From positions 1 to 64,000 of the forward strand of contig NZ_FNTX01000002.1 of NCBI RefSeq assembly GCF_900105765.1: a DNA stretch of 64,000 nucleotides, in the 5' to 3' direction. The notes under the pieces were generated by a model. That model was not told the DNA's origin. It searched no databases and worked only from the letters and a program-made list of their open reading frames with translations. Both the position numbers and the translations under genes were made by a program. This stretch comes from Ruania alba. Its GTDB lineage: Bacteria > Actinomycetota > Actinomycetes > Actinomycetales > Beutenbergiaceae. Positions 1-11,160 of this stretch are shown one piece after another (position 1 is the first letter of the stretch; the number at the start of each line of letters is the position of its first letter).

Positions 1-99
1 GGATGAACCGGTCTCGACGTTGCCCCAGCCGAAGACGGCCGCACCCAACCAGGTGAGCATCAGTCCACCCCAGACCAGCAGCAGGATCCGCATCCGCAT
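1..99 (-). pseudogene. 5' fragment of a membrane protein gene (copy of 20636-21238)
   Basis: The first 33 codons of the membrane protein encoded at 20636-21238, identical to that gene over these 99 bases. It is cut off by the start of the window, not by a stop codon or mobile element. Confidence 0.8.
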
Positions 100-263
100 C
101 AGTGACTCCATGATGGCGATTCTCCACCGGTTGCGGTGATCAGTCCGCCACTGTGGAACCTGCGGATCGCCAGCCGGCACTCCTGGGGAACCGGGCCGTC
201 GTCGATGCGGGTCTGGATGCCGATCGCCACCACGCCTGAGCGCCGTGTGCCAGGCTGGCTCGC

Positions 264-714
264 GTGCGACGTGAGTTGTGGGCCGTGATCGACCGTTCGC
301 GGTCTCCGGTGTGTTGCACCTGATGCGCCCTGGGCTCTTCGAGTCGATCATCCCGGCGCCGCTGCGGCGCTGGAAGCGGAGCTGGTGATCCTCTCGGGCG
401 TGGCGGAGTGTAGTTGTGCGGCAGGCTGCTGCATCCGCGCACCCGCCGGGTAGCCGGGTGACCAGTGCCGCGCTACTGGTCGCGGTGTGGCCGGCGAACA
501 TGCAGATGAGCGCGGACCTGGCGAGCTGGGCGTGGCGGCACGGTGACGCGGGCTCCTGGGTGCGGTTCGCCGTCTCGGTGGCGCGGCTCCCGCTCCAGGT
601 GCCGGTGATCCGGATCGCGCTGCGGGCCGGCCGGACCGACCGGTCGGGATCACGCCGGAACGAGGACGTCGGAACGGCGAAAGGTCTGCGGACTCACCCC
701 GTAGCGGCGCTTGA
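264..714 (+). pseudogene. DoxX-like protein gene, frameshifted copy of 20010-20465
   Basis: Begins with the same GTG start as the right-arm copy, but one G is missing from a GG pair near base 290, which throws the frame within the first ten codons. Further contractions follow, for example near 640. See the right-arm entry for function. Confidence 0.8.
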
Positions 715-1588
715 ACGCACTGCTGAACGAGAAGGCCGTTCCGTACCCCACCCGGCGGGCGACGGCCGCGAGGGTTCGTCGCTGCCACGGAGCAGATCGG
801 CGGCGAGGGTGAGCCGCCAACCGGTGAGATAGGTCATCGGCGGCTCGCCGACCAGGTCGGTGAACCGGCGCGCGAGCGTCGCGCGGGACACCCCGACAGA
901 GCGCGCCAGGGCATCGATGGTCCACGGTCGGCCGGGTTCGTCTGCAGGGCACGGATCGCCGGACCCACCACCGGGTCGGCGCTCGCCTGCCACCAGCGGG
1001 GCGCGTCGACGGTGGGGTCGGCGAACCAGGTGCGCAGCGTCTGCACCAGCACCAGATCGACGATCCGGTCCAGCACCACCTGCTGCCGAGCGCCTCCTGG
1101 TTCACCTCGGTGTGCAGCACGTCCATGAGGGCGGATCCGCTGCCGACCGGCACCCGCACGGTGCGTGGCAGGGCATCCAGCAGCGCGGCGTCACCTGGCC
1201 GCGCAGGTCGTAGCAAGCGATCACGAAGGCTGTCTCCCGGTGACCGAGTTCCCCCAGGTTCGTGCTCCCAGCAGCATCTCCTCGGCGAGCGAGGCGCCCG
1301 CCGCGTCCCGGCAGACCTCGTCCGTGTCCACGAACACCACCGGGTCACGACCGGGGGAGTCGGAGACCGTGTAGTGATCCGGACCCTTGACCAGCAACAC
1401 GTCACCCGGTACCAGCTCGAGCGGATCCTCTCCGTCGAAGGTCACCCACGCGCGACCACGTGCCATCGCACCAGCGCCAACGGTGCCTCGTCACCGACGC
1501 GGATCGACCACGGTGCGTCGAGCAGGCATCGGAGCACGAAGGCGCCCCGAGCGCGGGGGCCGTCCAGCAGTGCGGAGAGGGCGTCCAT
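650..1588 (-). pseudogene. AraC-family regulator gene, frameshifted copy of 19130-20074
   Basis: The frame is broken several times by single-base losses, for instance near 1085 where a CCC run has become CC. The C-terminal helix-turn-helix part can still be read in pieces. The right-arm copy is intact. Confidence 0.8.
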
Positions 1589-1668
1589 TCCCTGATGTTA
1601 GACGATCACGTATGCCATTGACCGTTCTGCCCATGGATCGTCTTGATTGGAGCCGCTGAGATGAAGAC

Positions 1669-2522
1669 ATGGACACCACAGTGCAGACCCTCGCAGGAAC
1701 GATCCTCATCACCGGCGCGCACGGCAAGACCGGCCGCCGGGTCGCGGCCAGGCTCACTTCGGCCGGGCACCTTGTCCGGAGCGCCTCCCGCTCCGGTGAC
1801 CATCCCTTCGACTGGACCAACCCACACACCTGGCCGGCCGCCGTCGACGGTGTGGCAGCCGCCTACCTGACCTACCAACCCGACCTGGCGCTGCCCGGCG
1901 CACGGGACGCCGTCACGGGTGTGGCGACGGCGCTCGCCGAGCGGGGCGTGCAGCGGGTGGTGCTGCTCTCCGGCCGTGGTGAGCCGCTGGCGCAGGAGTG
2001 TGAACGCGCGTTCCTGGACCTGGTGCCCACTGGCACAGTGGTGCGCTGCGCGTTCTTCGACCAGAACTTCACCGAGGGTCCGTTCGCCCCAGCAGTCATC
2101 GACGGCGTGCTGGCGCTGCCGGGCGCGCCCGACGTTGCCGAACCGTTCCTGGACGCCGAGGACATCGCCGACGTCGTGGTGACAGCCCTGCTGGCGGAGG
2201 CACCGAGCACGAGGGGCGGGTGCTCGAGCTGACCGGACCTCGCGCGGTGCCTCTCGTGGAGACCGCCCGGATCCTGGGAGATGCGGCCGGGCATCGCGTG
2301 CAGTACCAGCAGGTGAGTGCGGCGGATTTCGCTGCCGTGGCCGAAGCGGCAGGTCTGCCGACCGACGAGGCCCGCGGACTTGCCGAGCTGTTCGTGGACC
2401 TGCTCGACGGGCACAACAGCGCCACGACCACCACCGTGGCGGACGTGCTCGGCAGGCCGGCTCGCTCGCTGGAAGAGTTCGCGGCCGAGGCGGCGGCCGG
2501 CGGGGCTTGGGCTAGGGCATGA
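1669..2522 (+). pseudogene. NAD(P)-binding protein gene, frameshifted copy of 18195-19049
   Basis: Open from ATG 1669 to about 2195, where GGG has become GG; the remainder continues in another frame to 2522. The right-arm copy is a single 284-residue frame. Confidence 0.8.
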
Positions 2523-2589
2523 GCGAGGCCGCATGGGCCCGATCTGGATACGGTGGAACCAACCTCGTCGGTGCCCTGGCCCGCCGCAC

Positions 2590-2892
2590 TCAGGGTGTCC
2601 ACGTCTCCTGGAAATCGGGGTGGTCGGAGTAGAGAGTCGCGAGGTGGCGTAGCCCTGAGGGGTACTCACCGACGCGTTCGAGCTCGTGCCAGTCACGAAA
2701 CGCGCCGAACTCGTTCCCGGAGAGGCCTGCGGTCTCCCACAGTTCCTGGACGAGTGCCCGTTTGACTGCGCACTCGGCGAGAATCCGCTCGCGTCCGAAG
2801 GGATGCAGGCCAGCGCCCACTCCGGCCGGGATTCGCAACGCCGCGGCCTCGTCGTCGTCGATCCGGGCATGGATGAACTCGGTGATGGTCAC
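2590..2892 (-). CDS. DUF6221 family protein, intact duplicate of 17825-18127
   Basis: The only full gene in the left arm with an undamaged frame; its 100-residue product is identical to that of 17825-18127. Its survival fits random indels, since it is one of the shortest genes. See the right-arm entry for the description. Confidence 0.75.
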   Translation of the reverse strand: MTITEFIHARIDDDEAAALRIPAGVGAGLHPFGRERILAECAVKRALVQELWETAGLSGNEFGAFRDWHELERVGEYPSGLRHLATLYSDHPDFQETWTP

Positions 2893-2944
2893 TCATCATG
2901 GTCGCACGGCACCACCAACCCGCTCCTGCCGGCAGCGCGTGGAC

Positions 2945-3008
2945 GTATCGACGGCGCTGAGTGAGTTGCTGCCAGATCTGGCACCAGTGGCCTGAGAGGC
3001 GTCGATAC
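2945..3008. repeat. Duplicate copy of palindromic repeat A
   Basis: Mirror copy of the palindromic element at 17709-17772, present only because it lies within the inverted duplication. Confidence 0.8.
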
Positions 3009-3020
3009 TTCCGCGGCCGG

Positions 3021-3564
3021 CTACTCGATGATCTCGCCCTCGGGGAGAGGACGTACCAGACGTCGTTCACGCCCTGGCCGGTGGTGTCGCCGGGGGCGGA
3101 GTCCTGCACCCAGTAGTACAGCGGCCAGCCGTTGTACGAGGCCTGGACCGTGCCGTCGGAGCGTTCGAGGCTGCCGAGCAGCGACGTGTCGATACCTTCG
3201 CCCGCCTCCGGTTCACCCTCCAGGGCCGGCCATGCTTCGAGGCAGTCGCCCTCGCAGTTGCTCACGCCTTCTTCGTCGTTGGTGAACATGTACAAGGTCA
3301 TGCCCTCACCATCGACCAGGATCGTGCCGAGGTCGGTCTCGGCGGTGGTGACAGTCGGGGCGCGGCCATCTCGCCGTTGTCGCTTCCTCGCCGCTCTCCT
3401 CGGTGGCCTCGCCCTCCTCGGTTGTCTCCTCCTCGGCAGGGGCGCCGCCTCCGTAGCCTCCGCCCGCGCCCTCGTCCGTGTCGCCCTCGTCGCGGAGCCG
3501 CATCCTGCCAGCAGGAGGCCCGCGCCATGAGGGTCGCCGTCAGTATGGTCCGGGTCCGTCGCAT
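3021..3564 (-). pseudogene. COG4315-type lipoprotein gene, frameshifted copy of 17148-17696
   Basis: The frame is lost near 3358-3365 where a GGCGG stretch has lost a G, with further losses in the acidic, low-complexity region near 3380-3500. The intact version is at 17148-17696. Confidence 0.8.
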
Positions 3565-3710
3565 GGTCTTCTCCACTCGTCGTGCGTCAGCACCGGCCGA
3601 ACGCCGGTAGGAGTGGTACGTCGGCTGGCGACGAAGGATTGCTCGAGCTGAGGAACAGCGGGATCGCGTACCGGCAATCCCTCCACCCGGGCTGAGCCGT
3701 ATCGTGAAGT

Positions 3711-4290
3711 ATGGGAGCCATGTCACGCGCCGACCGGGCCGCCGACGCCGCCCTGCTGCCGGGCTGGCGGTGGACGATCCCGGTGCGTCGGCGGCGTTCG
3801 TTCGGCGGTTCCAGAGCGCGGTGTTCGGGATGGCAGTGAGCATCACCCGCGACGCGGCGCTCGCGAGGACGTGAGCCAGGAGGTGTTCTTGCGTGCCTGG
3901 GAGCGGCGGCGGTTACGACGCACGCGTGCTTCGGTGCTCACCTGGATCCTCACCATCGCCCGCAACGCCGCCATCGACGCCGTACGGCCCGGCGCAGCAC
4001 TCCCACCGAGGACGACGTCCTCGATCGGCTCGTGCAGGACACACTGACCACCTCGCCGGACCTGAGGAGACGGCCGTGCACCGCGTCGAGGCTGAGCGTG
4101 CGGTGCGCCGGCTGCACCGCCTCTCACCCGAGCAGGCGCGCGCCCGTGGTGCTGGCCGTGCTCGGCGGGTGTACGGCCGCGGAGGTGAGTGTGCGGGAGA
4201 AGATCCCCTGGGCACCGCCAAGACCCGATCCGTGACGGGCTCAGGAAACTACGACGAGGTGTCGAGACCGAACAAGGAGGCGGATCATGA
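3711..4290 (+). pseudogene. ECF sigma factor gene, frameshifted copy of 16411-16998
   Basis: Starts as the right-arm gene does, but a GG has become G near 3762 and at least five further losses follow, so no continuous sigma factor frame remains. Confidence 0.8.
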
Positions 4291-4954
4291 CGTCCAGCCG
4301 GAACGCCGAGTGGCACCCCGACGAGACGCCCTCATCGAGGTGGCGCTCGATCACGCCGATGCCGACACCCGTATCCGGTGAGTGACCACCTGCGCGTGCA
4401 GCGCCTGCCGCCACGACTACGACGAGCGCGCCGGTGCGATCGAGCAGGTGCTCCCCGCCGTACCCGGCACGCACCGGACCCGACTTCGAGTCCGACGTGC
4501 TGGCGCGGTTGCGGGCTGAGCGAACAGGGAGCCCGGGAGAGGCGCGCCTCGCACCAGGGCGAGCGGCCCGTCGGGCCATCTTCGCCGTGGCAGCGGCATG
4601 CTGTTGGGCCTCGCCCTGGACGGGGGGCGGTGGCGCTTGCTGGACGGCGGAACGGAAGCCCCGCCATCAGCCGCCGCCGAGTGGTCGGCCCCCTTGCTGA
4701 CCGCGACGCACCCGGATCGGGCAGGTGTCCCGCGGCTGGGCCCGGACGGGCCGATGCTCGTGGTGGACGTGGCCGAGGGACCCGTGGGGGTGGAATACAC
4801 CTGCCTCGTGGAGTACGCCGACGGTACGAAGGCGGACCTGGGAGCGTGGGCGCTGAGCGCGGACTCGCCGAACCGGTGGATCGTGGCCGATGACGCGTCA
4901 CGTCGGTGGATCTGGTGGCCGAGAGTGGCAGTGTGGTCCAGCGCCGAACTGTGA
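4287..4954 (+). pseudogene. Anti-sigma factor gene, frameshifted copy of 15731-16414
   Basis: Frame broken at 4377 (GGG to GG), just before the zinc-binding motif, and several more times downstream. The intact copy is in the right arm. Confidence 0.8.
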
Positions 4955-4995
4955 GGCATCCTCAAGGATCGAAGCAGTCCGGTTGAATCTCGGCC

Positions 4996-5979
4996 TTACC
5001 GCAGCCCGCCGCTCCTACGGGAAAGGCAGCCGCACGACTCACGCTCAGCCAGCGCATAGTTGGCAACGTTGATGGTCTGGACGAGCTCGTCCTTTCGCTG
5101 GTCCAGTGCCTCGATGGCCGCTCCGGCTATGTCAATGTCGGCGCGACCAGCGACGTCAGCGAGGGCACTGTGAACTGGGCAAGTTCTGTCGCGTTGGCGA
5201 CGGCGAGTGCCAGATCGCCGGCACCGCGACGCCACGCTCATACAGTCGACGCAGGACGCCGAACGCCTGAACGTCGGTTGCCACCAGTGCTGCGGTGGGA
5301 GCCGGGTCCATCGCGAGCAACTGCTCGACGGCGTCGTAGCCGCCGGGTTCGGTCAGGGGCGCTGCGACGACATAGTCGTCGCCGGAATGTAGGTGGTTCT
5401 CGGCCATCACATCGCGCCAGCCCTCATAGCGTCGTTGAGTGGAAACGATGCCCTCAGGGCCGCCGAGCAAGGCAATCTTCTTGTGGCCATGGCTGATCAG
5501 GTGCTGTGTCACCAGTGCTGATCCACGGACCGCGAACTCGGGTCGATCTACCACCACGATCGGTGTGCCCATCGCTGTATAGGGGCCGAAATCCTGATGC
5601 CGGTCCACGCTGACCACGATGATGCCTTCAACACGGCGTTCCACGAGAGCGCGAAGATTGGCCTGCTCCTTCGCCAGGTCCCAATCGGTCGTCGCGACCA
5701 AGAGCTCCAGTCCCTGCGTGAATGCCAGCGAAGAAATCGCCTGAGCGAGGCGTCCGAAGTAGGGCATCACGATGTCCGGAACCACGAGCCCGAGGTCGAT
5801 GAGCGCCCGAGAGCGAGCATCCGGCGACGCCGTCGCGTTGATAGCCCAGGTCGTCGATCGCAGCCAGAACCTTGGCCCGTGCGGCCGATGAGACCGGCCG
5901 GGGCCCATTGTTGAGCACGTAGGACACCACGGCGGTCGACACCCCGGCCCGCAGTGCCACATCTTCTGGTTACTGCCAC
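4996..5979 (-). pseudogene. LacI-family regulator gene, frameshifted copy of 14700-15689
   Basis: The middle of the gene is continuous, but two CC pairs have become C near 5962-5968, and GGG runs have shortened near 5792 and 5821. These losses disconnect the DNA-binding head from the sugar-binding body. Confidence 0.8.
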
Positions 5980-6255
5980 AATTGATGGTAACTGTGGGCG
6001 ATCGAGCGGAAGTCGGGGGACTGTAGCGGGTCCGCTCCGGATTGCACTGCCGTGGCTGCAGGTGCCACCCGGTTAGCTGGAGCACGGTGTGCGACGGCGT
6101 GGCCTCACCGTCCGGGCGGCCTGCCCGTCAAGAACGCGCACGAGCGCGTCACCGACCGGTTTGGGGTTGGCGCTGATCGCGGTCGGGCATCGGGCTCCTT
6201 TACGGCGAGAGGATCGCTGAGTAGCGGAGGAATGAATTGCGTCAGTCTACGCGGG

Positions 6256-6284
6256 TTGACCACGTGTGTCTACGCGGGTAGAGT
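6256..6284 (+). promoter_or_regulatory. Duplicate copy of the sugar operon promoter
   Basis: The -35 TTGACC (6256-6261), 17-base spacer and -10 TAGAGT (6279-6284) are preserved here without change relative to 14391-14419. Confidence 0.5.
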
Positions 6285-6374
6285 CCCATTCGATTTGCCC
6301 CAACGGAATGTGGACTTCACTCGAGCAGACGCGCATCGCGGCGCTGTCTCCTACTACGGCAGTAAGGACGCACG

Positions 6375-7650
6375 ATGAACACAAACCCATCCTGAATCGA
6401 CGTAACTTCCTCGTGCTGGCGCAGGTGCGGCGGAGGCTTCCTCTAGCGAGCTGCGCCGGCGGCAGTGCCGAGAGTGGTCCTGACGAGATCACCGGTGCCG
6501 GCTGGTCGGACGGCCTCAACGATCTCGTCTTCGGGCAGATCAAGACCGACTTCGAGGCAGCCAGCGGCTGACTGTAACTCCGCAGGCCTCGGTGCCCTTC
6601 GACGACTACCAGACCCGGTTCCGCACCCTGATCGCAGGTGGTTCGCCACCGGACCTGATGCGCCTCAATGACGACTTCCTCCGGGAGATGTCGGACAAGG
6701 AGTCGATCCTCGACATCGAGCCCTACCTGTCTGAGTCAGGCGTGGACACCTCGGACTACTTCGAAGGCGTGCTCGACTTCACGGCACTGCCGAACGGCCG
6801 GGCGGCTTGGCCATCGGAGCGCTGCCCGAGTCATCTATTACAACAAGACGCTGTTCGAGGAGAAGGGCGTACCGCTCCCGCCTACGTCCTGGACATCTGA
6901 CGGCTGGACCTGGGAGGACTTCCTGGAGACTGCCCGCGCGCTCACCGAAGGTGACACGTGGGGCGCATGCGTCGTCACCGATACTGCGTACGAGAACACC
7001 TGGGCAGTCAACAATGGTGGGGAGGGCATCTTCTCGGCCGACGGGCGCTCTTCGCCCTTGCCGAGCCGGAGGGCGTTGAAGCGCTGCAATGGGCGGCCGA
7101 CCTCGCGCTCGTGCACGAGGTGGCGCCTCCATGGGCCGAGGTGTCTGGGGACGACTCCGAGCAGCAGCTATTCGTCGGTGGCCGGTGCGCGATGCTCTTC
7201 TCCTCGATGTCAGTCTCCAGTTACTTCAACGAGAATGTCACGGAGTTCGAGTGGGACATCGCCCCCGTCCCGGGCAACGTGAACCAGTTCAGCGAGTCCT
7301 CGATGGCCTTGATGGTGATCCCGACGGCGGCAGCCAACCCCGACGGAGCCTGGGAGTTCCTGAAGTACGTCACCGGGCCCGAAGGTGGTCAGGCGATCGC
7401 GCAGAACCGCGTGGGTGTGCCGCTGAGCAGGACCGCCGCCGAGGCTCTTGAACCCGGTGGAGCCGGCCCTGCGAACATTCATCTGTTCACCGAAGCGGCC
7501 AAGAACAACCGAAGTGTGCATTCCACGACCGCCACCGCAGCGGCAGTGGCGATCTACCGGCCGGCGCTGGAACGTGCCCTGATCGGTGAGATCACGGTGG
7601 AGGAGGCACTGACCGGCGCTCGCGAGCAGGTGGAAGCGGCTCTGGCGTGA
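6375..7650 (+). pseudogene. Sugar-binding lipoprotein gene, frameshifted copy of 13017-14300
   Basis: Three one-base losses between 6414 and 6455 destroy the frame within the signal peptide region, and more occur near 6570, 6805 and 7050. The 3' third is continuous. The right arm holds the intact 427-residue frame. Confidence 0.85.
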
Positions 7651-8580
7651 CGTCGACCAACGTCCCTATCGCGCGCGCAGGGTCGTCGACAGACAGCTCC
7701 GGCCGACGGCGCCGGCTCGGCAGGGGCGAACTCGCCGGTTGGTTGTTCATCGCCCCGCTGATATTCGGCATCCTCGCTTTCCAGCTTGTGCCGATCGTGG
7801 TCTCGATCGTCGCGTCGTTCACCAACTGGGACGGCATCACCACGCCGCAGTTCATCGGCGCTGACAACTACGCAGGACTGGCACAGGACGACCTGTTCTG
7901 GACCACCCTGAGGAACACCGTGCTGTTCACCCTCGGGGTGATACCGCTGACGACCGTGGGAGCCTTGCTCCTGGCGGTGCTGTGCCAGGGAAAGTCGCGT
8001 GTGTCCAATGTGGTCTTCCGGACGGCGTACTTCACGCCCTATGTGACCAGCATCGTGGCGATCGGGTTGGTCTGGAGCAAGCTTCTCGCACCGAGCGGGT
8101 TCATCAACAGCGTCTTCGCCATGGTGGGCGTCGAGGGGCCAGCGTGGCTCACCAACTCGACCTGGGCACTTCCTGCAGTGATCCTCATCTCGGCATGGCA
8201 GGGAATCGGGTATCCGATGATCATCCTGCTCGGCGGCCTCCAGAGCATCGATGACTCACTCAATGAAGCCGCCAAGATCGATGGCGCAGGATCGAGACGA
8301 CGCTTCTTCAGTATCACCCTGCGTTGTTGACGCCTCAGATCTTCTTTGTTCTCGTGACGCAGTTCATCACCTCGTTCCAGGTCTTCGCGTTGATCTTTGT
8401 GCTGACCAGCGGAGGCCCGGGAACGCGACAAATGTCTACATCTACTACCTCTATCAGAACGCTTTCACGTTCGGACAGTTGGGCTACGCCTCGGCCATGG
8501 CCTGGATCCTGTTCATCATCATCGGTGCCGTCACGTTCCTTCAGCTCAGGCTGCAGAAGCGCTGGGTCTTCTACAACTGA
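7647..8580 (+). pseudogene. Sugar ABC permease gene (MalF type), frameshifted copy of 12085-13020
   Basis: Open from the GTG at 7647 to about 8318, where CC has become C; a second loss near 8418 (CCCC to CCC) returns the 3' end to another frame. The intact copy is in the right arm. Confidence 0.85.
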
Positions 8581-8590
8581 TCGGGGAGAC

Positions 8591-9504
8591 ATGACACACC
8601 TGCAGATTCGACACGCGCCTGCGGCACGTGCACGGGAAACCCGGGTTGAGGCGTCTCGACGAACTGGAACCGTTCCCGAGCGAGGCGCCCGTCTGGCGCT
8701 GGCAGGGCGCGGTGGCAAGCTGATCCTGATGACGATGCTCGCCATCAGTTTTCTCACACCACTGAGCTGGATGCTCTCTGCGTCCTTGAAGACCGAGCAG
8801 GACATCGCCCAGAACCCGATGGGGTTCATCCCGCAGACCTGGAGTGGCACAACTACGCTGCAGCGTTCGAATCGATCCGGCCGTTCTTCATCAACAGCGC
8901 GATGCTGGCCGTCATCAACGTCGTCGGAGTGCTCGCGGTCTCGTCAATCGCCGGATACGCCTTCGGCCGGCTCTCCTTCCGTGGCCGTGACCTTGCCTTC
9001 TCGCTCGTCCTAGCGACAGCGATCATCCCCGGGATCGTCCTGATCATCCCGCAGTACATCATCTTCCAGCAGATCGGCTGGGTGGACACCTTCTTCCCGC
9101 TGTGGGTGCCGCGCGTACTGACGCCGGTGTTCGGCACCTTCCTCCTCCGGCAAGCATTCATGACGCTGCCGAAGGAACTGGAGGAGGCCGCGAAGTTGGA
9201 CGGCCTGAACACCTTCATGATCTATGCACGAATCATGCTGCCACAGGTCAAGCCAGCGCTTGCCGCAGTGGGTGTGTTCACCTTCGTGGAGTCGTGGAAC
9301 GACCTCTTCGGCCCATTGATTTTCATCAATTCCACGCACCTACAGACTCTCCCGATCGCACTGGCACAGTTCCAGGGTGAGTTCTTCTCCACCACGAACC
9401 TGCTGATGGCTGCATCGACGATCACGGTGGTGCCCGTGATCGTGATCTACCTGATCGCGCAGAAGTATTTCGTGCAGGGAATCGCCAGCTCCGGCTTGAA
9501 GTAG
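8591..9504 (+). pseudogene. Sugar ABC permease gene (MalG type), frameshifted copy of 11161-12074
   Basis: The frame breaks at about 8841, where GGG has become GG. The right-arm copy has GGG here but has lost a C from CCC seven bases away, so each arm carries its own deletion and the merged sequence is one open gene. This is one of the strongest signs that both arms are error-bearing readings of one locus. Confidence 0.85.
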
Positions 9505-9563
9505 ATCCACTCATCTCCACGGCGTGGTCGAACACCACCCGTGCCCAACTAGGAAGGATTTCC

Positions 9564-10340
9564 ATGCCCGCGAACGAGCCGTGGTACCGAACGAGCCGAC
9601 GATGGGGTCAGACCAACCTCGTCGAGATCGACCCGAGCGATACGACGACGCGTGGTGGCGCAGGTACTGGCGAGATACTCGTATCGACGGTGTGATCGTC
9701 AATGCAGGTGCATCGTCGCCTACTACCCATCCGAGTTCGAACTCCATCACCGTGCTGTCGGGATCTCCGAACAGAACGATCTGTATGGCCGCATCGTCGC
9801 CTCCGCGCGTGACGAGGGACTGGCGGTGGTCGCCCGGATGGACTCCAACCGCGTGGCCGAGGACTTCTTCATCGCGCACCCGGAGTGGATGGCCCGAGAT
9901 GCTGATGGCGAGCCCTATCGGGCTGCCGACAAGTGGATCACCTGCGTCAACAGCGGCTACTACAACGACTACCTGCTCCAAGTGCTCGCCGAGATCACCC
10001 GACGGTCTGCACCAGACGGCTTCGCCGACAACAGCTGGGCCGGTCTGCCACGGGACCGGATCTGCTACTGCGAGAACTGCGCCCGGATCTTCCGTGAAGC
10101 CAAGGGTAGCCCGCTGCCCGCCCAGATCGACTGGAGCGACCCTACCTACCGCGACTGGGTGCGCTGGAACTACGACCGGCGAGTAGAGATCTGGGAGTTG
10201 AACAACAAGGCACCAGGCAGCCGGCGGCGAGCACTGCATCTGGATGGGGATGCTCAGCGGCGATCAGAAGCATGCTGCGAACAGGTTCAACGACCAACGG
10301 CGATCCTGGTGGCTCCCCCGCCAGCCGATCATCAGCCGCG
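9564..10340 (+). pseudogene. Glycosidase-like gene, frameshifted and truncated copy of 10341-11101
   Basis: Frame broken near 9631 (CCCC to CCC) and 9712 (GG to G); from about 9715 to the fold the frame is clean. It then runs across the fold into antisense sequence, so the protein end encoded here is artificial. Confidence 0.8.
10321..10340. other. Spacer at the centre of the inverted duplication
   Basis: These twenty bases separate the two arms; the 8-base palindrome CCGCGCGG spans the right boundary (10336-10343). The flanking arms read into the spacer within a glycosidase-like coding sequence, so the fold interrupts a gene rather than lying between genes. The left arm ends in five C where the right arm has four, another homopolymer difference. 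Confidence 0.85.
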
Positions 10341-11101
10341 CGGGGAGCCACCAGAATCCGCCGTTGGTCGTTGAACCTGTTCGCAGCATGCTTCTGATCG
10401 CCGCTGAGCATCCCCATCCAGATGCAGTGCTCGCCGCCGGCTGCCTGGGTGGCCTTGTTGTTCAACTCCCAGATCTCTACTCGCCGGTCGTAGTTCCAGC
10501 GCACCCAGTCGCGGTAGGTAGGGTCGCTCCAGTCGATCTGGGCGGGCAGCGGGCTACCCTTGGCTTCACGGAAGATCCGGGCGCAGTTCTCGCAGTAGCA
10601 GATCCGGTCCCGTGGCAGACCGGCCCAGCTGTTGTCGGCGAAGCCGTCTGGTGCAGACCGTCGGGTGATCTCGGCGAGCACTTGGAGCAGGTAGTCGTTG
10701 TAGTAGCCGCTGTTGACGCAGGTGATCCACTTGTCGGCAGCCCGATAGGGCTCGCCATCAGCATCTCGGGCCATCCACTCCGGGTGCGCGATGAAGAAGT
10801 CCTCGGCCACGCGGTTGGAGTCCATCCGGGCGACCACCGCCAGTCCCTCGTCACGCGCGGAGGCGACGATGCGGCCATACAGATCGTTCTGTTCGGAGAT
10901 CCCGACAGCACGGTGATGGAGTTCGAACTCGGATGGGTAGTAGGCGACGATGCCACCTGCATTGACGATCACACCGTCGATACGAGTATCTCGCCAGTAC
11001 CTGCGCCACCACGCGTCGTCGTATCGCTCGGGGTCGATCTCGACGAGGTTGGTCTGACCCCATCGTCGGCTCGTTCGGTACCACGGCTCGTTCGCGGGCA
11101 T
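10341..11101 (-). CDS. Putative glycoside hydrolase (GHL6-like), 3' end lost at the fold
   Basis: About 250 N-terminal residues of a larger protein, probably a TIM-barrel glycosidase of the hypothetical glycosyl hydrolase 6 kind. The start has the WYxxxRRWGQTNL motif followed by a segment on an opposing strand reading DGVIVNAGG, then LGLAV-type barrel strands. A CxxC pair (CYCENC) lies near residue 180. Start at ATG 11101 with AGGAAGGA upstream. Last gene of the sugar import operon, so it probably cleaves the imported oligosaccharide in the cytoplasm; no signal peptide is seen. The coding frame passes through the fold at 10340 and is then artificial. The family call rests on recalled motif resemblance only. 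Confidence 0.6.
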
Positions 11102-11160
11102 GGAAATCCTTCCTAGTTGGGCACGGGTGGTGTTCGACCACGCCGTGGAGATGAGTGGAT

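Larger units (their letters stand above)
1..10320. repeat. Left arm of a giant inverted duplication (degraded copy)
   Basis: This arm is the reverse complement of 10341-20734. Base 1 pairs with base 20734, and the arms meet at the spacer 10321-10340. The left arm is 10320 bases against 10394 in the right arm, a net loss of 74. Sites compared directly are nearly all loss of one base from a run of G or C, for example near 625-645 (CCC to CC), 2196 (GGG to GG), 4377 (GGG to GG), 6414-6450 (three losses), 8318 (CC to C) and 9631 (CCCC to CCC). Coding and non-coding stretches are hit alike. I infer a low-accuracy second read of the same locus rather than a real second copy. The genes below in this arm are listed for completeness. 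Confidence 0.95.

Noticed and set aside
2945-3008. Fifth independent copy of the palindromic repeat family
   Set aside because: It is the mirror image of copy A within the inverted duplication and should not be counted separately.
1-10320. Left arm genes as real, decaying paralogues
   Set aside because: Substitutions are almost absent while one-base losses are frequent and equally dense in intergenic DNA. Evolutionary decay would give mainly substitutions and larger deletions.
10300-10360. Fold as a natural hairpin telomere of a linear replicon
   Set aside because: A closed telomere read on both strands would also give an inverted repeat, but the fold lies inside a coding sequence, has a non-palindromic 20-base spacer and the arms differ in homopolymer lengths. 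A read artefact explains all of this more simply.
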